A stretch of DNA of 64,000 nt from Aromatoleum toluclasticum ATCC 700605 (GTDB lineage Bacteria > Pseudomonadota > Gammaproteobacteria > Burkholderiales > Rhodocyclaceae), in NCBI RefSeq assembly GCF_000378245.1, contig NZ_KB899503.1:1-64000 (forward strand). Direction: 5' to 3'. The position numbers and the translations under genes are program-made. This document shows, in pieces, positions 61,067 through 64,000 of this stretch. Under the pieces are notes generated by a model. It saw only the letters and a list, made by a program, of their open reading frames with translations, ran no database searches and was not told the origin of the DNA. Positions within the stretch are counted from its first letter, which is position 1. Every line of letters begins with the position of its first letter.

Positions 61067-62388
61067 TGAGCGCCGTCATCATCGCGCGCCACGGGCGCAC
61101 GCCCGCCGAGCGCTTCAAGGACGCGGCCTGGGTGGCTTTCGTCGCCCTGCTGCTAGGCATTCCGATGGTCGGCCTGACGACCGTCGATGAGGGCGGCGCA
61201 CTGACCGTCCAGACCCGTTTCGGCATGCTCGGGATCTTCGTCGGGGTGTCCTTCGCAGGCCGTTTCGTCTTCCGCTGGATCATGGATCAGGTCCGTGGCC
61301 GTCGCGCGGCCAAGCCGGCAGTTGCGAAGCTCGACCGCACGCCGCTGGCGATCAAGACGATCGGCTGGGCGGTGCTCGGTGCGTCGATCGCGCTGCCGAT
61401 CATGTTCTCCGAAAACCGCTACGTGATCGACACCGCAACGACGGTGCTGATCTACGTGATGCTCGGCTGGGGCCTGAACGTCGTCGTGGGCCTCGCCGGC
61501 CTGCTCGACCTTGGCTACGTCGCCTTCTACGCGGTCGGTGCCTACACTTACGCCCTGCTCTTCTCGCATTTCGGCTGGACCTTCTGGGAGGCGTTGCCGG
61601 TGGCAGGCGCGATGGCGGCGACCTTTGGCATCCTGCTCGGTTACCCGATCCTGCGCCTGCGCGGCGACTATCTCGCGATCGTCACGCTGGGCTTCGGCGA
61701 GATCATCCGCGTGATCCTGGTGAACTGGACCGAACTGTCGAACGGCCCCAACGGCATCGGCTCCATTCCGCGCCCGACGCTGCTGGGATTGCCCTTCGAG
61801 CGCAATCCGGCCGAAGGCACGCAGAGTTTCGCGAGCTTCTTCGGGCTCGACTTTTCGGGCATGCACCGCATCATCTTCCTGTATTACCTGATCCTGGTGC
61901 TGGCGCTGCTCACCAACGTCTTCGTGTCGCGCCTGAGGAAGCTCCCGGTCGGGCGTGCCTGGGAAGCGTTGCGCGAGGACGAGATCGCGTGCAAGGCGAT
62001 GGGCATGAACGTGACCAACGTGAAACTGTCGGCTTTCGCGATCGGCGCGATGCTGGGCGGCTTCGCCGGGGTGTTCTTCGCCGCGCGCCAAGGCTTCATC
62101 TCGCCCGAGAGCTTCACCTTCACCGAGTCGGCGACGATTCTCGCGATCGTCGTGCTGGGCGGCATGGGCAGCCAGCTGGGCGTCGTGCTTGCCGCACTGG
62201 TGCTGGTGCTGCTGCCCGAACTTGGCCGCAATTTCTCCGAGTACCGCATGCTGATGTTCGGCACGGCGATGGTACTGATCATGGTGTGGAAGCCGAGCGG
62301 TTTGCTCGCGTCGCGTGAACCGACGATCCGTCTAAACAAGGCCCTTGCAATGGACAACAAGGCCGCCGGACTGGGAGGTCAGGCATGA
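61066..62388 (+). CDS. Branched-chain amino-acid-type ABC transporter permease (LivM-like, long form)
   Basis: 440 aa from the ATG at 61066. An N-terminal part of about 110 residues with three hydrophobic segments precedes the LivM core, as in E. coli LivM (425 aa). Core: MLGWGLNVVVGLAGLLDLGYVAFYAVGAYTYALL, LRLRGDYLAIVTLGFGEIIRVILVNWTELSNGPNGIGSIPRPTLLG, TESATILAIVVLGGMGSQLGVVLAAL. It overlaps the LivG gene by 4 bases. Confidence 0.92.
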
Positions 62389-63221
62389 GCACCGCTACCC
62401 TGCTCTCGGTTGAAAACCTGACCATGCGCTTCGGCGGTCTGACGGCGATCGACGACCTGTCGGTGTCGGTGCCGGCCGGCAAGATCACCGCGATCATCGG
62501 CCCCAACGGCGCGGGCAAGACGACCTTCTTCAACTGCCTGACCGGCTTCTACAAGCCGACCACCGGCAGCGTGCGTCTCGTGCATCCGAAGAAGGGCGAA
62601 ATGCGTCTGGAGACCATGACCGGGCACCGCGTCGCGCGCGATGCGCAGGTCGTGCGCACCTTCCAGAACATCCGCCTGTTCCCGAAGATGACGGTGCTGG
62701 AGAATCTGATCGTCGCGCAACACAACTTCCTGCAGGAAGCATCGCGCTTCTCGATCGCCGGTATCTTCCGGCTGCCGGCCTACCGCAAGGCGGAGGCCGA
62801 GGCGCTGAGGACCGCGGCGCACTGGCTCGAGCGCCTCGGGCTCACGGACATCGCCGACGTCGCCGCGGGCGACCTGCCTTATGGCACGCAGCGGCGCATC
62901 GAAATTGCGCGTGCCTTGTGCGTCGATCCGGTGCTGCTGTGCCTGGATGAGCCGGCGGCGGGCCTGAACCCGCGTGAGTCCGCGGAACTCAACATCTTGC
63001 TGCTGTCGCTGTGCCGCGAGGAAGGCATCGCGATACTGCTGATCGAGCACGACATGAGCGTCGTGATGAAGGTGTCCGACCACATCTGCGTGCTCAACTA
63101 CGGCCGCAAGATTGCCGAGGGTACGCCCGAACAGATCCGCAATGACCCGCAAGTCATCAAGGCCTACCTCGGCGAGGATGACGAGAACGAACCGGCTACC
63201 GTCATGGGGGGGAACGCCTGA
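62385..63221 (+). CDS. Branched-chain amino-acid-type ABC transporter ATPase (LivG-like)
   Basis: 278 aa. Walker A GPNGAGKTTFFNCLTGFYKPT, signature VAAGDLPYGTQRRIEIARAL (PYGTQ variant), Walker B VLLCLDEPAAGLNPRE, and HDMSVVMKVSDHICVLNYG. Overlaps both neighbours by a base or more, so the liv genes form one transcript. Confidence 0.92.
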   Translation: MSTATLLSVENLTMRFGGLTAIDDLSVSVPAGKITAIIGPNGAGKTTFFNCLTGFYKPTTGSVRLVHPKKGEMRLETMTGHRVARDAQVVRTFQNIRLFPKMTVLENLIVAQHNFLQEASRFSIAGIFRLPAYRKAEAEALRTAAHWLERLGLTDIADVAAGDLPYGTQRRIEIARALCVDPVLLCLDEPAAGLNPRESAELNILLLSLCREEGIAILLIEHDMSVVMKVSDHICVLNYGRKIAEGTPEQIRNDPQVIKAYLGEDDENEPATVMGGNA

Positions 63222-63934
63222 TGATGCTGCATATGGAAGGCGTACATGCCCACTACGGCCACATCCACGCGCTGCGCGGGGTCGACGTCACCGTGCAGGT
63301 CGGCGAGATCGTGACGCTGATCGGTGCCAACGGCGCCGGCAAATCGACGTTGATGATGAGCCTCTTCGGCAAACCGGGCGCCTCTTCGGGGCGCATCGTG
63401 TTCGACGGCGAAGACATCACGCGCGTGCCGAGCCACCTGATCTCGCGCCGCGGGATCGCGATCGTGCCCGAAGGCCGCCGCATCTTCCCGCGCATGACGG
63501 TGATGGAGAACCTGCTGATGGGCACGGCCTTCGCCGACCCGGCGAACTTCAACGCCGATATCAAGCGGGTCTACGCAATGTTCCCCATCCTCGAGGAACG
63601 TGCGGCGCAGCGTGCGGGCACGCTCTCGGGCGGGGAGCAGCAGATGCTCGCGATCGGCCGCGCGCTGATGAGCCGGCCCAAGCTGCTGCTGCTCGATGAG
63701 CCCTCGCTGGGCCTCGCGCCGATCTACATCAAGCGCATCTTCCAGATCATCCGCGAGCTCAACACCGAGCACGGCATGACGGTGCTGCTGGTGGAGCAGA
63801 ACGCCCACCATGCGCTGCGCGTCGCGCATCGCGGCTATGTGCTGCAGCATGGCGAGATCGTGCTGGCGGGCAGCGGGCAGGAGCTGCTGGCGAGTCCGGA
63901 GGTGCGCGCGGCCTATCTGGAGGGGGGCCATTGA
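63221..63934 (+). CDS. Branched-chain amino-acid-type ABC transporter ATPase (LivF-like)
   Basis: 237 aa, ATG at 63221 overlapping the LivG stop (TGATG). Walker A GANGAGKSTLMMSLFGKPG, signature TLSGGEQQMLAIGRALMSRP, Walker B LLLLDEPSLGLAPIY, C-terminal VEQNAHHALRVAHRGYVLQHGEIVLAG. Complete ATPase pair with LivG. Confidence 0.93.
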   Translation: MMLHMEGVHAHYGHIHALRGVDVTVQVGEIVTLIGANGAGKSTLMMSLFGKPGASSGRIVFDGEDITRVPSHLISRRGIAIVPEGRRIFPRMTVMENLLMGTAFADPANFNADIKRVYAMFPILEERAAQRAGTLSGGEQQMLAIGRALMSRPKLLLLDEPSLGLAPIYIKRIFQIIRELNTEHGMTVLLVEQNAHHALRVAHRGYVLQHGEIVLAGSGQELLASPEVRAAYLEGGH

Positions 63935-64000
63935 CGAGTGGTGCCGCCACGCCGCCGCGCTGGATGCCCTTCGCCGTGCTGGGCATCGGGCTGCTGGCGG
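63931..64000 (+). CDS. Start of a further membrane protein gene (3' partial)
   Basis: A TTG at 63931 overlapping the LivF stop (TTGA) opens a frame beginning LTSGAATPPRWMPFAVLGIGLLA, a hydrophilic lead followed by a hydrophobic segment. It continues past the end of the window. A further transporter component is plausible given the operon, but 23 residues are too few to decide. Confidence 0.4.
   Translation, partial: MTSGAATPPRWMPFAVLGIGLLA

Overview
The window is high-GC DNA from a denitrifying-type betaproteobacterium of the Aromatoleum/Azoarcus/Thauera group. The main reason is a complete anaerobic benzoyl-CoA pathway cluster with the gene order bzdR-NOPQMSTUV-(small ORF)-WXYZA described for Azoarcus sp. 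CIB. Beta-proteobacterial housekeeping genes (gltX, two tRNA-Val, DUF1631, HDOD, lemA) surround it. No rRNA genes or CRISPR arrays were seen.

Layout. (1) 1-9.4 kb, + strand: a probable anaerobic phthalate module. It holds a UbiD-type decarboxylase (5' end outside the window), two class III CoA-transferase subunits, a TAXI-type TRAP receptor with its fused permease, a PEBP-like protein, a second-copy-type nadC and ribA, closed by a strong terminator at 9533. (2) 9.6-13.4 kb: a lower-GC mobile or degraded segment. It has the tail of a ThiF/E1-like gene coupled to a JAMM peptidase (remnant of a ubiquitin-like defence operon), a tyrosine recombinase divergent from a KfrA-like coiled-coil protein with a palindromic core site between them (TnpS/TnpT-like), a ParE-like fragment and several AT-rich palindromes. 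(3) 13.4-22.7 kb: a DUF6351 exported hydrolase; a protein-thiocarboxylate cysteine-synthesis operon (JAMM protease, Ubl-rhodanese-E1 fusion, cysteine synthase) plus a 1-Cys peroxiredoxin; a lemA/TPM operon; DUF423. (4) 22.8-45.1 kb, - strand: an AAHS-type aromatic acid symporter, a five-gene branched-chain-type ABC transporter, benzoate-CoA ligase and the full bzd operon with its regulator. (5) 45.3-53.4 kb: small and housekeeping genes. (6) 53.5-57.9 kb: an FmdE-like gene behind an FNR-type box, then an ECF-sigma operon (cupin, two ArsM-like methyltransferases, sigma, zinc anti-sigma), a thioredoxin-like gene and a small Cys protein. (7) 58.1-64 kb: a GntR regulator and a second branched-chain-type ABC transporter that continues beyond the window.

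How they work together. Phthalate would enter through the TRAP system, be activated to phthaloyl-CoA by CoA transfer from succinyl-CoA, and be decarboxylated by the prenyl-FMN-dependent UbiD enzyme to benzoyl-CoA. Benzoate would enter by the symporter or ABC system and be activated by BzdA. Both converge on the ATP-dependent benzoyl-CoA reductase BzdNOPQ, fed by ferredoxin BzdM and the oxidoreductase BzdV. BzdW, BzdX and BzdY then carry the dienoyl-CoA to 3-hydroxypimelyl-CoA. The bzd promoter shows an FNR-type box at about -41 and clustered TGCA operators for BzdR, so expression should need both anoxia and benzoyl-CoA.

The most interesting points are a nadC paralog inside a phthalate module (phthalate mimics quinolinate), a Ubl-E1 fusion with an internal diglycine, the ECF operon with paired methyltransferases, and an acidic-Leu-Phe C-terminus shared by three otherwise unrelated Bzd proteins.
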